NCBI RefSeq assembly: GCF_018604545.1
Contig: NZ_CP075896.1
Coordinates: forward strand, 2,728,001-2,792,000
Direction of reading: 5' to 3'
DNA: 64,000 bases
From: Streptomyces koelreuteriae
GTDB taxonomy: Bacteria; Actinomycetota; Actinomycetes; Streptomycetales; Streptomycetaceae
Shown: piece after piece, positions 1 through 8,113 of the stretch
Layout: each line of letters begins with the position of its first letter
How positions within the stretch are numbered: position 1 is the first letter of the stretch
The notes under the pieces: model-generated
Database searches by the model: none
What the model saw: only the letters and a program-made list of their open reading frames with translations
What the model was told of the DNA's origin: nothing
Translations under genes and position numbers: made by a program

Positions 1-724
1 ACGAGCGGCGCTCGGCCCGTGCCTGCGGGGAGCGGTGCGCGAGGGCCTTGCGCAGCTGGGAGCGACCACGGTGGATCCGCGAGCGGACCGTGCCGAGCTT
101 GACGCCGAGGGTCGCGGCGATCTCCTCGTACGACAGTCCTTCGATGTCGCACAGGACGACCGCGGCGCGGAACTCGGGGGCCAGGGTGTCGAGGGCCTGC
201 TGGACGTCCGCGTCGAAGTGCGCGTCGTTGAAGACCTGCTGGGGCGTGGGCTCCTTGCTGGGCAGCCGCTCGGCCGCGTCCTCGCCGAGCGCGTCGAAGC
301 GGATGCGCTGCTTGCGGCGCACCATGTCCAGGAACAGGTTCGTGGTGATGCGGTGCAGCCAGCCCTCGAAGGTGCCCGGCGTGTAGGTCGACAGGGAGCG
401 GAAGACACGGACGAAGACCTCCTGTGTGAGGTCCTCGGCATCGTGCTGGTTGCCGGTGAGGCGGTAGGCGAGCCGGTAGACCCGGCCGCTGTGCGTGCTG
501 ACGATCTCCTCCCAGGTGGGCGGAGTCCACGCCTGCCCGTCCGCGTCGGTGGAGAAGGTCGCGGTCTGGGCGAAGTCAGCGGCGTGGCTGTGGTCAGCGG
601 TGTCGTTCACGGATGTCGGCCTGCCCGCTGATCCGAGGAAGCGCCGGAACACTCCTCCGCGATCCACAGGCGCAGCCGCACCTCCCCTGTCAGCTCTGGT
701 GGTGTCCAGTGGAGCCCCTACCAT
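1..724 (-). CDS. sigE: ECF RNA polymerase sigma factor, SigE type (3' end beyond window)
   Basis: Extracytoplasmic-function sigma factor that directs RNA polymerase to stress promoters. Read from the reverse strand, it has a region 2 with [20 protein letters not shown], the core-binding and -10-reading helices with [11 protein letters not shown], and a region 4 helix-turn-helix with [21 protein letters not shown] chose the ATG at 724, preceded by GAGGTGG. This gives a roughly 38-residue basic, Gly/Ala-rich extension before an internal in-frame GTG at 610, which is an alternative start. The divergent neighbour is an O-methyltransferase, the same arrangement I recall for Rv1220c/Rv1221 (sigE) of M. 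tuberculosis. In that family an anti-sigma factor gene normally follows, which would lie off the left edge. The symbol here means the mycobacterial SigE type, not S. coelicolor cell-envelope SigE. About 241 codons are visible before the edge. Confidence 0.9.
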   Translation of the reverse strand, partial: MVGAPLDTTRADRGGAAAPVDRGGVFRRFLGSAGRPTSVNDTADHSHAADFAQTATFSTDADGQAWTPPTWEEIVSTHSGRVYRLAYRLTGNQHDAEDLTQEVFVRVFRSLSTYTPGTFEGWLHRITTNLFLDMVRRKQRIRFDALGEDAAERLPSKEPTPQQVFNDAHFDADVQQALDTLAPEFRAAVVLCDIEGLSYEEIAATLGVKLGTVRSRIHRGRSQLRKALAHRSPQARAERRS

Positions 725-952
725 AGCCACCTCGCCCGTTAGGACCGGATAAGCGGTTTTACGAGAATTTGATCTGGGCTGATACGCCTCGTACTGCTGC
801 GACGGCACTTGCTCGGCGTCCTCGTCCACTGCCCGCCCCCCGTCCCGGTCCGCGCCGTTTGCTCATCCCTTTAAACGACCGGTCCCATCTGCGGGTTCCC
901 GCGCCCAACGGATACAGTCACGCCGAGGCATTCACGGGGACAGGAGAGGGTC

Positions 953-1585
953 ATTACCGGCAACCGGCAGACGAGCTGGGCGTTCGCCGACGCCTATGTC
1001 GCCGAGGACGACGCGCTGCGCTGGGCCCGGGACCGGGCCCGTGACGCGGGGCTGCGCTCGGTGACGCCCGGCACGGGCTCCGCGCTGGGGTTGCTGGCCG
1101 CCTCCGTCGACGCCAAGGCCGTCGCGGAGATCGGGACCGGCTGCGGTGTCTCCGGGATCCACCTCCTGCACGGTATGCGGCCCGACGGTGTGCTGACGAC
1201 CGTGGATCCCGAGCCGGAGCACCAGCAGTTCGCCCGCCAGGCCTTCCGTGCCTCCGGCTTCGCCAGCAACCGGGCCCGCTTCATCCCGGGCCGCGCCCTC
1301 GATGTGCTGCCCCGCCTCGCCGACTCCGGCTACGACCTCGTCTTCTGCGACGGTGACCGGCTCGAGGTCATGGACTACCTCGCTGAATCGTTGCGGCTGC
1401 TGCGCCCCGGTGGGCTCGTGGTCTTCGAGGGCGCCTTCGCCAACGGCCGGACGGTGGACTCCGGACCGCAGCCCACGGAGGTGCTGCGGCTGCGGGAGCT
1501 GCTGCGCACGGTGCGCGAGAGCCCGGAGCTGGTGCCGTCGCTGCTGCCGGTGGGCGACGGGCTGCTGTGCGCGGTGAAACGCTAG
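953..1585 (+). CDS. SAM-dependent O-methyltransferase with apparent ATT start
   Basis: Class I SAM-dependent methyltransferase of the small O-methyltransferase type. The SAM-binding motif I reads VAEIGTGCGVSGIHL. An acidic residue follows in TTVDPEPEH, and YDLVFCDGDR and LRLLRPGGLVVFEG are later core motifs. The substrate is unknown. The first ordinary start in frame is a GTG at 1061, but the family-like N-terminus (TSWAFADAYVAEDDALRWAR) lies upstream of it. That segment is open back to a TAA at 872 and contains no ATG, GTG or TTG. The only plausible initiation site is ATT at 953, five bases after AGGAGAGG, giving 210 residues. The gene diverges from the ECF sigma gene, a conserved actinobacterial pairing, and ends at a shared hairpin. 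Confidence 0.82.
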   Translation: MTGNRQTSWAFADAYVAEDDALRWARDRARDAGLRSVTPGTGSALGLLAASVDAKAVAEIGTGCGVSGIHLLHGMRPDGVLTTVDPEPEHQQFARQAFRASGFASNRARFIPGRALDVLPRLADSGYDLVFCDGDRLEVMDYLAESLRLLRPGGLVVFEGAFANGRTVDSGPQPTEVLRLRELLRTVRESPELVPSLLPVGDGLLCAVKR

Positions 1586-1646
1586 CCGGATCGCACGTTA
1601 GCGAAGCGGCAGCCGGGGCAGTCGGAAGTTGATGAGAAAACAACCG

Positions 1647-1672
1647 CCCCGGCATCGCGGATGATGCCGGGG
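1647..1672. terminator. Bidirectional terminator hairpin
   Basis: A perfect 10-bp GC-rich stem (CCCCGGCATC / GATGCCGGGG) with a 6-nt loop lies between two convergent genes, the methyltransferase and the DUF3117 gene. It can serve both strands. Confidence 0.85.
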
Positions 1673-1700
1673 CAGCTGAAAGGGTATGGTCGCTTGCGCC

Positions 1701-1868
1701 TCAGCCGACGACCTTCTTGAGGGCATCGCCCAGCGCGTCGGCCTCGTCCGGGGTCAGCTCGACGACGAGCCGACCGCCGCCTTCGAGCGGAACGCGCATG
1801 ACGATGCCCCGCCCCTCCTTGGTCACCTCGAGCGGGCCATCGCCCGTCCGCGGCTTCATGGCCGCCAT
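1701..1868 (-). CDS. DUF3117 small conserved actinobacterial protein
   Basis: A 55-residue protein whose sequence (MAAMKPRTGDGPLEVTKEGR onward, ending in ELTPDEADALGDALKKVVG) matches the DUF3117 family found throughout actinobacteria. Its function is unknown. The middle is beta-rich (GRGIVMRVPLEGGGRLVVEL) and the C-terminus is a short acidic helix. The start at 1868 is supported by GGAAGGGG about seven bases upstream. Longer in-frame starts exist but add low-complexity sequence with poor codon bias. In M. tuberculosis I recall the counterpart (Rv1211) next to tagA and folP2, as here, so it belongs to the conserved block. Confidence 0.88.
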   Translation of the reverse strand: MAAMKPRTGDGPLEVTKEGRGIVMRVPLEGGGRLVVELTPDEADALGDALKKVVG

Positions 1869-2250
1869 GCTCGTTCCCCTTCCTGAAACCCAGCTCATCG
1901 TCAAAGCCGTCGGCCCCGAGAAGGGCACACGTGCGGCCCTGAGCAGGACTCGCGACACCGGCATCGAACACATTGCTTCCAAGCCATTATCCCGCATCGC
2001 AGGACCCGATGACCAACATCAGTAGGCATCGCTTGGGCAACGCACGCGAGCAAAACCACTCAATTCGGCGAAGTGACTGCGATACTCCGCCACCGCACAC
2101 ACATCCGCCGAACGGAAACGGGCGAGAATTCTTTGACGCAGGTCACACGTCCGGTGCGGTCACCCGTCGGCGATCTCCGTCATGCTGTCCTGCAGACCCG
2201 GGACCTACCGGCCGGTAGGTCCCCGAGCAGCGACACGGAGGGGATACGCC
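1869..2250. promoter_or_regulatory. Divergent promoter region between DUF3117 and enoyl-CoA hydratase genes
   Basis: About 380 bases without a credible gene. The left two-thirds is lower in GC than its surroundings and probably carries the promoter of the DUF3117 gene. The right end carries a perfect 24-bp palindrome (separate entry) followed by the hydratase ribosome binding site. Short frames here lack Streptomyces codon bias. Confidence 0.6.
2200..2223. promoter_or_regulatory. Perfect 24-bp palindrome, probable TetR-family operator
   Basis: GGGACCTACCGG followed by its exact reverse complement, with the axis 39 bases before the hydratase start. Core sequences of the CTACCGGCCGGTAG kind are typical of TetR-family repressors controlling acyl-CoA or phenylacetyl-CoA genes. 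No such regulator is encoded beside it, so it would act in trans. Its position fits overlap with the promoter or early transcript. Confidence 0.65.
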
Positions 2251-3054
2251 ATGGCCGACACCGTGCTCTACGAGGTGAGCGACGGGCTCGCGACGATCAC
2301 GCTGAACCGCCCCGAGGCGATGAACGCGCTGAACGTGGAGGCCAAGGTCGCCCTGCGGGAGGCGGTCAGGTCCGCGGCGGACGACGCCGCCGTGCGGGCG
2401 GTGCTGCTGACCGCCGCCGGTGACCGGGCGTTCTGCGTCGGGCAGGACCTCAAGGAACACATCGGGCTGCTGGTCCAGGACCGGGAGACCGGCTCGCGGC
2501 AGACCATGAACACGGTGCGGGAGCACTACAACCCGATCGTGCGGGCGCTGGCCGAGGCGGCGAAGCCGGTCGTCGCCGCCGTGAACGGCGTGGCGGCCGG
2601 GGCGGGCTTCGGCTTCGCGCTGGCGGCGGACTACCGGATCGTGGCGGACACGGCCGCGTTCAACACCTCCTTCGCCGGGGTGGCCCTGACCGCCGACTCG
2701 GGCATCTCGTGGACGCTGCCGCGCGTGATCGGCCCCGGCCGGGCGGCCGACCTGCTGTTCTTCCCGAGGAGCATCAGCGCGCAGGAGGCGTACGAGCTCG
2801 GTATCGCCAACCGCCTGGTGCCCGCCGGCGAGCTGCGCGCGGAGGCCGAGAAGGTGGCACGGGCGCTGGCCGAGGGTCCGACGGTGGCGTACGCGGCGCT
2901 CAAGGAGGCGGTGGCCTACGGGCTGACGCACTCCCTGGAGGAGACCCTGGACAAGGAGGACGAACTCCAGACGCGGGCGGGCTCCTCCGAGGACCACGCG
3001 ATCGCGGTGCAGGCCTTCGTCAACAAGGAGAAGCCGAAGTACCTGGGCCGCTGA
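2251..3054 (+). CDS. Enoyl-CoA hydratase/isomerase family protein (crotonase fold)
   Basis: A 267-residue crotonase-fold enzyme, expected to hydrate or isomerise enoyl-CoA thioesters in fatty-acid or aromatic acid breakdown. ITLNRPEAMNALN and the CoA/oxyanion segment RAFCVGQDLKEH are seen near the N-terminus. AAVNGVAAGAGFGFALAADY supplies the second oxyanion-hole loop, and ADSGISWTLPRVIGPGRA the active-site region that in hydratases carries a Glu. Here the region reads more like PaaG-type isomerase/hydratases, so the exact reaction is uncertain. The start at 2251 has GGAGGGG about six bases upstream. A longer in-frame start at 2182 would run through the upstream palindrome and is rejected. 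It is a single-gene unit between divergent and convergent neighbours. Confidence 0.9.
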   Translation: MADTVLYEVSDGLATITLNRPEAMNALNVEAKVALREAVRSAADDAAVRAVLLTAAGDRAFCVGQDLKEHIGLLVQDRETGSRQTMNTVREHYNPIVRALAEAAKPVVAAVNGVAAGAGFGFALAADYRIVADTAAFNTSFAGVALTADSGISWTLPRVIGPGRAADLLFFPRSISAQEAYELGIANRLVPAGELRAEAEKVARALAEGPTVAYAALKEAVAYGLTHSLEETLDKEDELQTRAGSSEDHAIAVQAFVNKEKPKYLGR

Positions 3055-3069
3055 CCTGCGGAAACGGCG

Positions 3070-3654
3070 TCAGGACCGACGCGCCACGCAGGTCTGCAGA
3101 TGGTCGTCGACCAGTCCGCAGGCCTGCATCAGGGCGTACGCCGTCGTCGGGCCGATGAAACGCAGCCCCCGCTTCTTCAGCGCCTTGGCCAGGGCCGTCG
3201 ACTCGGGGGTGACGGCCGGGACGTCGGAGAGCGCCTTCGGGACCGGGCGGGTGCCCGGCTCGGGGGCGTGGGACCAGATCAGCTCGTCCAGGTCGCCCGG
3301 GGCCCACTCGGTCAGCACGCGCGCGTTGGCGAGTGTCGCGTCGATCTTGGCGCGGTTGCGGATGATGCCGGTGTCGGCCAGCAGGCGCTCGCGGTCCTCG
3401 TCGGTGAAGGCGGCCACCGAGGCGATCTTGAAATCGGCGAAGGCGGCACGGAAGCCGGGGCGGCGGCGCAGGATCGTGATCCAGGACAGGCCGGACTGGA
3501 AGGCCTCCAGGCTCAGCCGTTCGAAGAGGGCGTCGTCGCCGTGGACCGGGCGGCCCCACTCCTCGTCGTGGTACGTCACGTACTCCGGGGCGGACAGGGC
3601 CCAGGGGCAGCGCGGCGCGCCGTCCGGGCCGGCGAGGGCGGCGCCGTCGCTCAC
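3070..3654 (-). CDS. tagI: DNA-3-methyladenine glycosylase I
   Basis: Base-excision repair glycosylase of the Tag family that removes 3-methyladenine from DNA. The 194-residue length is typical. Family marks include RCPWALSAPEYVTYHDEEWG at the start (zinc-binding Cys and the conserved HDEEWG), QSGLSWITILRRRPGFRAAF with the base-recognition Glu/Trp region, IIRNRAKI, and FIGPTTAYALMQACGLVDDH near the C-terminus. The GTG start overlaps the stop codon of the DivIVA-like gene by four bases, after CAGGAGG, so the two are translationally coupled. In M. tuberculosis tagA sits in the same neighbourhood. Confidence 0.93.
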   Translation of the reverse strand: MSDGAALAGPDGAPRCPWALSAPEYVTYHDEEWGRPVHGDDALFERLSLEAFQSGLSWITILRRRPGFRAAFADFKIASVAAFTDEDRERLLADTGIIRNRAKIDATLANARVLTEWAPGDLDELIWSHAPEPGTRPVPKALSDVPAVTPESTALAKALKKRGLRFIGPTTAYALMQACGLVDDHLQTCVARRS

Positions 3655-4052
3655 GGCCGGTCCTCCTGTCGCGGACCGGGCTTGTCCATGGACACGTGGT
3701 TCTCCGCGGACGCGTGGTGCGGCGGGGACACCGGGCCGTGGGTGGCGGCCGTGCGGGCGCCCGCCAGGGCCGATTCCAGGTCCGCGATGCGGGCGTCGCG
3801 CTCGGCGAGCTCGGCGCCGAGGCGGCTGAGGGCGTCGTCCACGTCCCCCATGCGGTAGCCGCGGGCGGCCAGCGGGAAGCGGAGGCTCTCCACATCGGCG
3901 CGGTCGACGGGGCGGTCCGGGGGCAGCGGGTCGCGGAGCTGCTCGGGGGCGGCCTCGGGCAGCGGGCCGTTCTCGCCGCCGCCCAGCACGGCCAGGGTCA
4001 CCGCGCCGACCACGAGGACCAGCGCGACGACCAGGAACAAGAACATAACCAT
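3651..4052 (-). CDS. Small membrane-anchored DivIVA-domain protein
   Basis: A 133-residue protein with one N-terminal membrane helix (FLFLVVALVLVVGAVTLAVL, residues 4-23), a short linker, and a segment resembling a DivIVA N-terminal motif (VESLRFPLAARGYRMGDVDD, about residues 54-73), followed by a short coiled coil (LSRLGAELAERDARIADLES). It probably scaffolds or senses membrane curvature or the cell wall, but no role is known. It starts at ATG 4052; the ATG two codons later is an alternative. It is co-transcribed with tagI through a 4-bp overlap and diverges from the FolP2-like gene. An equivalent gene lies between folP2/gpgS and tagA in mycobacteria as I recall it. Confidence 0.85.
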   Translation of the reverse strand: MVMFLFLVVALVLVVGAVTLAVLGGGENGPLPEAAPEQLRDPLPPDRPVDRADVESLRFPLAARGYRMGDVDDALSRLGAELAERDARIADLESALAGARTAATHGPVSPPHHASAENHVSMDKPGPRQEDRP

Positions 4053-4188
4053 CGCGGGGCCCCCACGGTCAGGTGTCTCGGAGTCTTCGAAAGACGGATG
4101 TTGTCAGGCTCCGATCGTGCCATGCGAGTCTGACAGTTAGGGTCGCAGGCGGCGGAAGACGGGGACGTACCAGGAAAGGTCACAGGGG

Positions 4189-5049
4189 ATGCTCAGGCTG
4201 GGCAGGCGGGAATTCGAGCCGCGTGAGCCGGTGATCATGGCGATCGTCAACCGGACCCCGGACTCCTTCTACGACCGGGGCGCGACCTTCCTCGACGAGC
4301 CGGCCCTCGCGCGCGTGGAGCAGGCGGTGGCCGAGGGAGCCGCGATCATCGACATCGGCGGGGTCAAGGCCGGGCCGGGCGAGGAGGTCACGGCCGAGGA
4401 GGAGGCCCGGCGGACGGTCGGGTTCGTGGCCGAGGTGCGGCGGCGGTTCCCGGACGTGATCATCAGCGTGGACACCTGGCGGGCCGAGGTCGGCCGGGCC
4501 GTGTGCGAGGCCGGGGCCGATCTGCTGAACGACGCGTGGGGCGGGGTCGATCCGGGGCTCGCCGAGGTCGCCGCGCGGTACGGGGTGGGGTTGGTGTGCA
4601 CGCACGCGGGCGGTGCGGAGCCGCGGACGCGGCCGCACCGGATCGAGTACGACGATGTCGTCGCCGACATTCTGGACGTGACCGTCGGGCTGGCGGAGCG
4701 GGCGGTGGCGCTGGGGGTGCCGAGGGAGTCGGTGCTGATCGATCCCGGGCACGACTTCGGGAAGAACACGCGGCACAGCCTGGAGGCGACTCGGCGGCTG
4801 GGCGAGATGGTCGACACGGGGTGGCCGGTGCTGGTGTCGCTGTCCAACAAGGACTTCGTGGGAGAGACGTTGGACCGGCCCGTGAAGGAGCGGGTCGTGG
4901 GGACGTTGGCGACGACGGCCGTGTCCGCGTGGCTGGGGGCGCAGGTGTACCGGGTGCATGAGGTCGCCGAGACGCGGCAGGTGCTGGACATGGTGGCATC
5001 CATCGCCGGGCATCGGGCTCCTGCCGTTGCCCGGCGTGGGTTGGCCTAG
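4189..5049 (+). CDS. folP2: FolP2-type dihydropteroate synthase homologue
   Basis: A 286-residue TIM-barrel protein of the dihydropteroate synthase family. It keeps MAIVNRTPDSFYDRG (the pterin-site NxTPDSF motif), SVDTWRAEV, LLNDAWGG and VLIDPGHDFGKN. In place of the catalytic DIGGESTRPG loop of FolP1 it has DIGGVKAGPG. That matches FolP2 paralogues, which I recall as lacking dihydropteroate synthase activity in mycobacteria. It is therefore probably not the housekeeping folate enzyme, and its ligand is unknown. An alternative start at the internal ATG (4237) would remove 16 residues; 4189 is kept because the preceding residues fit the family. It diverges from the DivIVA-tagI pair. The gpgS gene that follows folP2 in mycobacteria is missing here. 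Confidence 0.88.
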   Translation: MLRLGRREFEPREPVIMAIVNRTPDSFYDRGATFLDEPALARVEQAVAEGAAIIDIGGVKAGPGEEVTAEEEARRTVGFVAEVRRRFPDVIISVDTWRAEVGRAVCEAGADLLNDAWGGVDPGLAEVAARYGVGLVCTHAGGAEPRTRPHRIEYDDVVADILDVTVGLAERAVALGVPRESVLIDPGHDFGKNTRHSLEATRRLGEMVDTGWPVLVSLSNKDFVGETLDRPVKERVVGTLATTAVSAWLGAQVYRVHEVAETRQVLDMVASIAGHRAPAVARRGLA

Positions 5050-5085
5050 GGCGTCACCCCGAGGTACCTGAGCTCGAAAAGACCT

Positions 5086-5844
5086 CTACCTGCCCGCTTC
5101 CTTCGACACCAGAGCCACCGCCTCGTCCACGTCGTCCGTGACGTGGAACAGGAGGAGGTCCTTGTCCGCGGCCTTGCCCTGGGCGATGACCGTGCCGCGG
5201 AGCCAGTCGACGAGGCCGCCCCAGTAGTCGCTGCCGAAGAGGACGATGGGGAAGCGGGTGACCTTCTGGGTCTGGACGAGGGTGAGGGCCTCGAAGAGTT
5301 CGTCGAGGGTGCCGAGGCCGCCGGGCAGGACCACGAAGCCCTGGGCGTACTTGACGAACATCATCTTCCGGACGAAGAAGTAGCGGAAGTTCAGGCCGAT
5401 GTCGACGTACGGGTTCAGCCCCTGCTCGAAGGGCAGCTCGATGCCCAGGCCGACGGAGATGCCCTTGGCCTCCAGGGCGCCCTTGTTGGCCGCCTCCATC
5501 GCCCCCGGGCCGCCGCCCGTGATGACCGCGAAACCCGCCTCCACCAGGCCCCGGCCCAGCTGGACGCCCGCGTCGTACTCGGGCGACTCGGCCGATGTCC
5601 TGGCCGAGCCGAACACGCTGATCGCGGGCGGGAGTTCGGCGAGCGTGCCGAAGCCCTCGATGAACTCCGACTGGATGCGCAGCACGCGCCAGGGGTCGGT
5701 GTGCACCCAGTCGGAGGGGCCGCCCGCGTCCAGCAGCCGCTGGTCGGTCGTGCTGGCCTGCACCTGGTCCCGCCTCCGGAGGACCGGGCCCAGGCGCTTC
5801 TCCTCCGGCGGCTGCTTCTTCCCCTCGGGGTTGCCGGTCGCCAT
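5086..5844 (-). CDS. LOG family protein (TIGR00730, Rossmann fold)
   Basis: A 252-residue protein carrying the LOG signature PGGLGTLDE together with VITGGGPGAMEAANKGA, the nucleotide-binding region. Many LOG proteins are cytokinin riboside 5'-monophosphate phosphoribohydrolases; older annotations say lysine decarboxylase. This larger subgroup has an N-terminal extension of about 75 residues (DWVHTDPWRVLRIQSEFIEG), and its substrate is not established. It lies next to dapE on the same strand with a 120-base gap, the pairing I recall as Rv1202/Rv1205 in M. tuberculosis. The start at 5844 opens with MATGNPEGKKQ. Confidence 0.9.
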   Translation of the reverse strand: MATGNPEGKKQPPEEKRLGPVLRRRDQVQASTTDQRLLDAGGPSDWVHTDPWRVLRIQSEFIEGFGTLAELPPAISVFGSARTSAESPEYDAGVQLGRGLVEAGFAVITGGGPGAMEAANKGALEAKGISVGLGIELPFEQGLNPYVDIGLNFRYFFVRKMMFVKYAQGFVVLPGGLGTLDELFEALTLVQTQKVTRFPIVLFGSDYWGGLVDWLRGTVIAQGKAADKDLLLFHVTDDVDEAVALVSKEAGR

Positions 5845-5964
5845 GTGCGCTCCCTCCGTCGTGCCTGTCGTTCCACCTCAGCGTAGATCTACGCGGGTTA
5901 CGAACGAGGGACGTGAGCATGTCCGCGATAAAGCGCCGTAAACACGGGGGCGCCCCGGACGGGA

Positions 5965-7044
5965 TCAGGCCGTCAGCCAACTCCGCAGACGCTCCTCGCC
6001 CGCGAGGATCTTCGCGGTCTCCACACGCTCGTCCCGCTTGTGGGCCAAGTGGGGGTTGCCGGGGCCGTAGTTGACCGCGGGGACTCCGAGCGCGGAGAAG
6101 CGGGAGACATCCGTCCAGCCGTACTTTGGCATCGGGGTGCCGCCCACCGCCTCGATGAACGCCTTGGCCGCCGGGTGGGACAGGCCCGGCATCGCCGCGC
6201 CGCTGTGGTCGACGACCTCGAACTCCGTCACGCCGCAGTCCGCGAAGACCTCCCGCACGTGGGCGACGGCCTCCTCGGGCGTGCGGTCGGGCGCGTAGCG
6301 GAAATTGACCGTGACGACGCACTCGTCGGGGATGACGTTGCCGGCCACTCCCCCGCCGATCCCCACGGCGTTCAGGCCCTCGCGGTACTCCAGGCCGTCG
6401 ATGACCGGCCAGCGGGGCTCGTAGGAGGCCAGGCGGGCGAGGATCGGGGCGGCCGCGTGGATCGCGTTGGAGCCCATCCAGCCGCGCGCCGAGTGGGCCC
6501 GCTCGCCCGCGGTCTTCAGCAGCACCCGCAGGGTGCCCTGGCAGCCGCCCTCGACCTGGCCGTCCGAGGGCTCCAGGAGGACCGCGAAGTCGCCCTCAAG
6601 CCACTCGGGGTGCGTCTCGGAGACGTGCTTGAGGCCGTTCAGCTCGGCGTCGACCTCCTCGTTGTCGTAGAAGACGAAGGTCAGGTCGCGGTTGGGGGCC
6701 GGGACCGTCGCCGCGATGCGCAGCTGCACCGCGACACCCGCCTTCATGTCGCAGGTGCCGCAGCCCCACAGGACGCCGTCCTCGTCGAGCCGGGAGGGGA
6801 CGTTGTCCGCGATCGGGACGGTGTCGATGTGACCGGCCAGGATCACCCGCTCCGAGCGGCCCAGGTTCGTACGGGCCACGACGTTGTTGCCGTACCGGTC
6901 GACCGTCAGGTGGGGCAGCGCGCGCAGCGCGTTCTCGATGGCGTCCGCGAGCGGCTTCTCGGTGCCGCTCTCGGAGCGGAAGTCGACGAGCCGGGCGGTG
7001 AGCTCCGCGGCGTCCAGCGTGAGGTCAAGCGAGGTGTCGGCCAT
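5965..7044 (-). CDS. dapE: Succinyl-diaminopimelate desuccinylase
   Basis: M20 family zinc peptidase that removes succinate from N-succinyl-LL-2,6-diaminopimelate in lysine and peptidoglycan precursor synthesis. 359 residues from ATG 7044. Metal-site motifs are LAGHIDTVP (His and the Asp two residues later), WGCGTCDMKAGVA (bridging Asp), FYDNEEVDAELNGL (catalytic and metal-binding Glu) and PGNPHLAHKRDE (C-terminal metal His). The dimerisation domain lies around residues 175-290. A longer in-frame extension to 7488 overlaps the divergent gene and lacks codon bias, so it is rejected. DapC, which acts earlier in the pathway, is encoded 2 kb away. Confidence 0.95.
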   Translation of the reverse strand: MADTSLDLTLDAAELTARLVDFRSESGTEKPLADAIENALRALPHLTVDRYGNNVVARTNLGRSERVILAGHIDTVPIADNVPSRLDEDGVLWGCGTCDMKAGVAVQLRIAATVPAPNRDLTFVFYDNEEVDAELNGLKHVSETHPEWLEGDFAVLLEPSDGQVEGGCQGTLRVLLKTAGERAHSARGWMGSNAIHAAAPILARLASYEPRWPVIDGLEYREGLNAVGIGGGVAGNVIPDECVVTVNFRYAPDRTPEEAVAHVREVFADCGVTEFEVVDHSGAAMPGLSHPAAKAFIEAVGGTPMPKYGWTDVSRFSALGVPAVNYGPGNPHLAHKRDERVETAKILAGEERLRSWLTA

Positions 7045-7129
7045 GCCGTCGACCCTAACGCGCCAGACCCGGTGCCCAGTCTCCCCACCGGGCACATGGG
7101 CATCCATACTCTCCAGTACCTTGTACGGC

Positions 7130-8113
7130 GTGCCAGAGCCGTCCTCCCCCAAGCGTCGCGGCCGCCTCTTTCGATGCGGGTCCGCCTTCATGGCCCTGCT
7201 CGCGGTCGCCGGATACCTCGTCGTGCAGTACATCACCGGAGGCACGGGCGAACCGGGCTGCAAGGTCGTCTCGGGCAAGGGCGACGGGGCGTCGTACACG
7301 TTCTCCCCGGAGCAGGCCGTGAACGCGGCGACGATCACCGCCGTGGGCACCGGGCGCGGGCTGCCGGAGCGGGCCGTGACCATCGCGCTGGCGACCGCGC
7401 TGCAGGAGTCGAGCCTGCGCAACATCAACCACGGCGACCGGGACTCCCTCGGCCTGTTCCAGCAGCGGCCCTCGCAGGGCTGGGGCACGCGCGAGGAGAT
7501 CCTGGACCCGACGTACTCGGCCGGCGAGTTCTACGACCACCTGGTCAAGGTGCCCGGCTACACCCGGCTGCCCCTCACCGTCGCCGCGCAGCGCGTGCAG
7601 CGCAGCGGCTTCCCGCAGGCCTACGCCAAGCACGAGCCGGACGCCGCGCTGCTCGCCGCCGCCCTCACCGGCCAGTCCTCGGCCACGCTGACCTGCGAGG
7701 GCCGTCCGGGCGCGACCCGGGCGACGGGCCCGGACGGGGTGCGTACCGCGCTCGTGCGGGACTTCGGACGCGATGTGCTGGAGCCGGCCGCCGCCGAGGT
7801 GGGCGGCTCCTCGGCGGCCACGCCGACGCCGTCCCCGAGCGGCGGTACGGGCGAGTCCGGCGGGCGGACGGTGACGCTGCCGGTGACCACCGCCCCGGGT
7901 TCCGCGACCGGGCGGAGCACGGAGCAGCGCGGCTGGCAGCTCGCGCACTGGGCCGTGGCCAACGCCTCCGAGCTGCACATCGCGCGCGTGACGTACGCCG
8001 GGCGTGAGTGGGTCGCCGGGAACACGGCCAGCGAATGGCGCGCTCCGGCGACGAAGGGCACCGCGGGCGCGCAGCGGGACGCGGACGACGTCCGTATTGT
8101 CACGATGCGCTGA
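7130..8113 (+). CDS. Membrane-anchored lysozyme-fold protein (lytic transglycosylase-like)
   Basis: A 327-residue exported protein. It has a short basic N-terminus, a signal-anchor (SAFMALLAVAGYLVVQYI, about residues 19-36), and a lysozyme-like segment. In the latter ALATALQESSLRNI supplies the probable catalytic Glu and DSLGLFQQRPSQGWG is the substrate-cleft motif. A low-complexity Ser/Thr/Pro/Gly stretch follows (about residues 225-265) and then a conserved C-terminal domain. Homologues are often mislabelled heavy-metal transporters; peptidoglycan cleavage or binding is a better inference. The GTG at 7130 begins VPEPSSPKRRG with no clear ribosome binding site, so a leaderless transcript is possible. 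It diverges from dapE. Confidence 0.8.
   Translation: MPEPSSPKRRGRLFRCGSAFMALLAVAGYLVVQYITGGTGEPGCKVVSGKGDGASYTFSPEQAVNAATITAVGTGRGLPERAVTIALATALQESSLRNINHGDRDSLGLFQQRPSQGWGTREEILDPTYSAGEFYDHLVKVPGYTRLPLTVAAQRVQRSGFPQAYAKHEPDAALLAAALTGQSSATLTCEGRPGATRATGPDGVRTALVRDFGRDVLEPAAAEVGGSSAATPTPSPSGGTGESGGRTVTLPVTTAPGSATGRSTEQRGWQLAHWAVANASELHIARVTYAGREWVAGNTASEWRAPATKGTAGAQRDADDVRIVTMR

Noticed and set aside
2182..2250. Longer N-terminus for the enoyl-CoA hydratase
   Set aside because: It would translate through the 24-bp palindrome and lies before the only good ribosome binding site.
6884..8007. Long overlapping plus- and minus-strand frames extending dapE and the lysozyme-fold gene past each other
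   Set aside because: Codon bias and family similarity begin at 7044 (dapE) and 7130 (lysozyme-fold gene); the extensions are shadows of one another.
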